A stretch of DNA of 22,541 nucleotides from an uncultured Acetatifactor sp. (lineage in GTDB: Bacteria > Bacillota > Clostridia > Lachnospirales > Lachnospiraceae), in NCBI GenBank assembly GCA_910589655.1, contig CAJUTJ010000008.1, positions 1 through 22,541 on the forward strand, in the 5' to 3' direction. The notes beneath the pieces are model-generated. The model saw nothing but the letters and a program-made list of their open reading frames with translations. It did no database searches and was not told the DNA's origin. A program made the translations under genes and the position numbers. Position 1 is the first letter of the stretch; each line of letters opens with the position of its first letter. Below are positions 21,770 to 22,541 of this stretch, piece by piece.

Positions 21770-22345
21770 ATGTGGACAAAAGAGTTATTCGGCACAGATG
21801 TCTATCATTTGATTGCCGCCTTTGTAGTATATAGTATAATCGGCTGGTTTTTGGAATCCGTATATATGTCTTTCTGTAACAGAAAGCTGACGAACCGGGG
21901 ATTTGGAAAGGGACCGTTCTGTCCCATTTACGGATTTGGCGCCGTGATCTGTTATCTGATTATGGGTCCCATGAAAGGACATTATATAAAAATATATTTA
22001 TTAGGTGCATTTCTTGCCACAATTTTTGAATTTTTGGTGGGAAAAGCCATGATCCGTTTTCTGGGTGAGCTCTGGTGGGATTACAACAATAAACCTTTTA
22101 ATTATCAAGGAATTATCTGTCTGGAGAGTACCGTGGCGTGGGGATTTTACGCTCTGGGAGTGGTGCACTTTGTCCATGGCTGGGTCTATCGGATTATTGA
22201 CAGCTTTGACTATGATATGGGGCTTAAAATAGTATGGGTAATTCTGGCGTTTGTGCTGATAGATTATATTGTACAGTTTTTGAAGGTTTTTCATGTCGAT
22301 GTGAGAGATAAATTCCAACGGTTGTATAGGCTTGTTATCAAATAA
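21770..22345 (+). CDS. Multi-pass membrane protein, PF06541 (putative ABC transporter permease, CmpB-like)
   Basis: The 191-aa product has about five hydrophobic segments and the conserved signature of the PF06541 family: an early GWFLESVY, then NRGFGKGPFCPIYGFGAV, and later WWDYNNKPFNYQGIICLES followed by AWGF. Such proteins are annotated as putative ABC-transporter permeases, but no ATPase partner is nearby here and the transported substrate is not known. The start is ATG 21770, preceded by GAGGGT (21757-21762); the longer frame from 21656 adds a non-hydrophobic, Arg/Cys-rich stretch with no ribosome binding site of its own. ATG 21755 is a possible alternative. It is the last gene in the window; 60 nt later a palindromic element starts. 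Confidence 0.9.
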   Translation: MWTKELFGTDVYHLIAAFVVYSIIGWFLESVYMSFCNRKLTNRGFGKGPFCPIYGFGAVICYLIMGPMKGHYIKIYLLGAFLATIFEFLVGKAMIRFLGELWWDYNNKPFNYQGIICLESTVAWGFYALGVVHFVHGWVYRIIDSFDYDMGLKIVWVILAFVLIDYIVQFLKVFHVDVRDKFQRLYRLVIK

Positions 22346-22348
22346 AAG

Positions 22349-22400
22349 CCGGAAATAATTTGCCGGTGAAAATAATTCCGGATAATCTTATCAAACACGC
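22349..22400. other. 3' flank hairpin and isolated element tip
   Basis: CCGGAA (22349-22354) pairs with TTCCGG (22376-22381) just after the membrane protein gene; there is no T-run, so terminator function is doubtful. TCAAACACGC (22391-22400) equals the right tip of the element at 3309-3371 but has no matching left tip nearby. It looks like a decayed or nested copy next to the following palindrome. Confidence 0.45.
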
Positions 22401-22405
22401 CCTAG

Positions 22406-22541
22406 TACAACGAATAATTAATTTCTGATACATTGGCGCAGAATGATTATTTCATATGCAAGGCGGAGGAATGAGGCGTAGCGGTGGCTACGTCGATTGA
22501 CGACAACGAAGCAGATGAAAAATCAGACAAGCCAAGGTGTC
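22406..22541. repeat. Long imperfect palindrome cut by the window end
   Basis: CGTAGC (22477-22482) and GCTACG (22487-22492) form the centre. The flanks outward are imperfect inverted copies, for example GATACATTGGC with its partner at the extreme right edge (GCCAAGGTGTC). Symmetry predicts that the element begins near 22406 and ends about 22 nt outside the window, for a total of about 158 bp. That is close to the size of the palindrome at 16954-17113, but the sequence is different. It encodes nothing recognisable. Confidence 0.75.

Overview
The window most likely comes from the chromosome of a Gram-positive Clostridia member, probably Lachnospiraceae. The grounds are a moderate base composition, strong GGAGG-type ribosome binding sites, frequent TTG starts, a single-chain glycyl-tRNA synthetase, a DUF4349 lipoprotein, and an era - small yqzL-like frame - recO order. 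The lineage is inferred from gene families, not from a search. Every convincing gene is on the + strand.

Layout. 1-282: intergenic DNA with a long hairpin, a terminator-like hairpin and a purine-rich tandem repeat. 283-3198: M16C zinc peptidase of the PreP/Cym1 type. 3454-4509: DUF4349 lipoprotein with a C-terminal membrane anchor. 4510-4875: a tiny ORF, a strong terminator and operator-like palindromes. 4876-5955: XRE-type regulator. 5956-6279: a palindromic element, then a promoter and a stable leader hairpin. 6280-8178: era, a yqzL-like small gene and recO, tightly packed with overlapping frames. 8284-8904: small lipoprotein with its own promoter. 9058-10446: glycyl-tRNA synthetase, closed by a terminator. 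10613-15413: a large TPR protein with a degenerate J-like domain, followed by an HscC-type Hsp70. 15488-18242: an AlgI-type MBOAT acyltransferase and a membrane-anchored SGNH-like protein, separated by a 160-bp palindrome. 18527-21184: alanyl-tRNA synthetase. 21373-21549: rpsU. 21770-22345: PF06541 membrane protein. The window ends inside another long palindrome.

How the genes fit together. Most are housekeeping genes: ribosome assembly (era, rpsU), tRNA charging (glyQS, alaS) and repair (recO). Two pairs look functional. The J-like/TPR protein and HscC-type Hsp70 are probably a dedicated chaperone pair; the J-like domain has NPE where HPD is expected. The MBOAT and SGNH-like proteins match the two-part logic of surface polymer O-acylation (compare AlgI with AlgX/AlgJ, or DltB/DltD).

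The most unusual non-coding content is a set of long imperfect palindromes between genes. Two (3309-3371 and 16954-17113) share nearly identical tips and look like a full and an internally deleted copy of one non-autonomous element. Purine-rich direct repeats precede three genes. No transposase, integrase, CRISPR array, tRNA, rRNA or T-box leader was seen.
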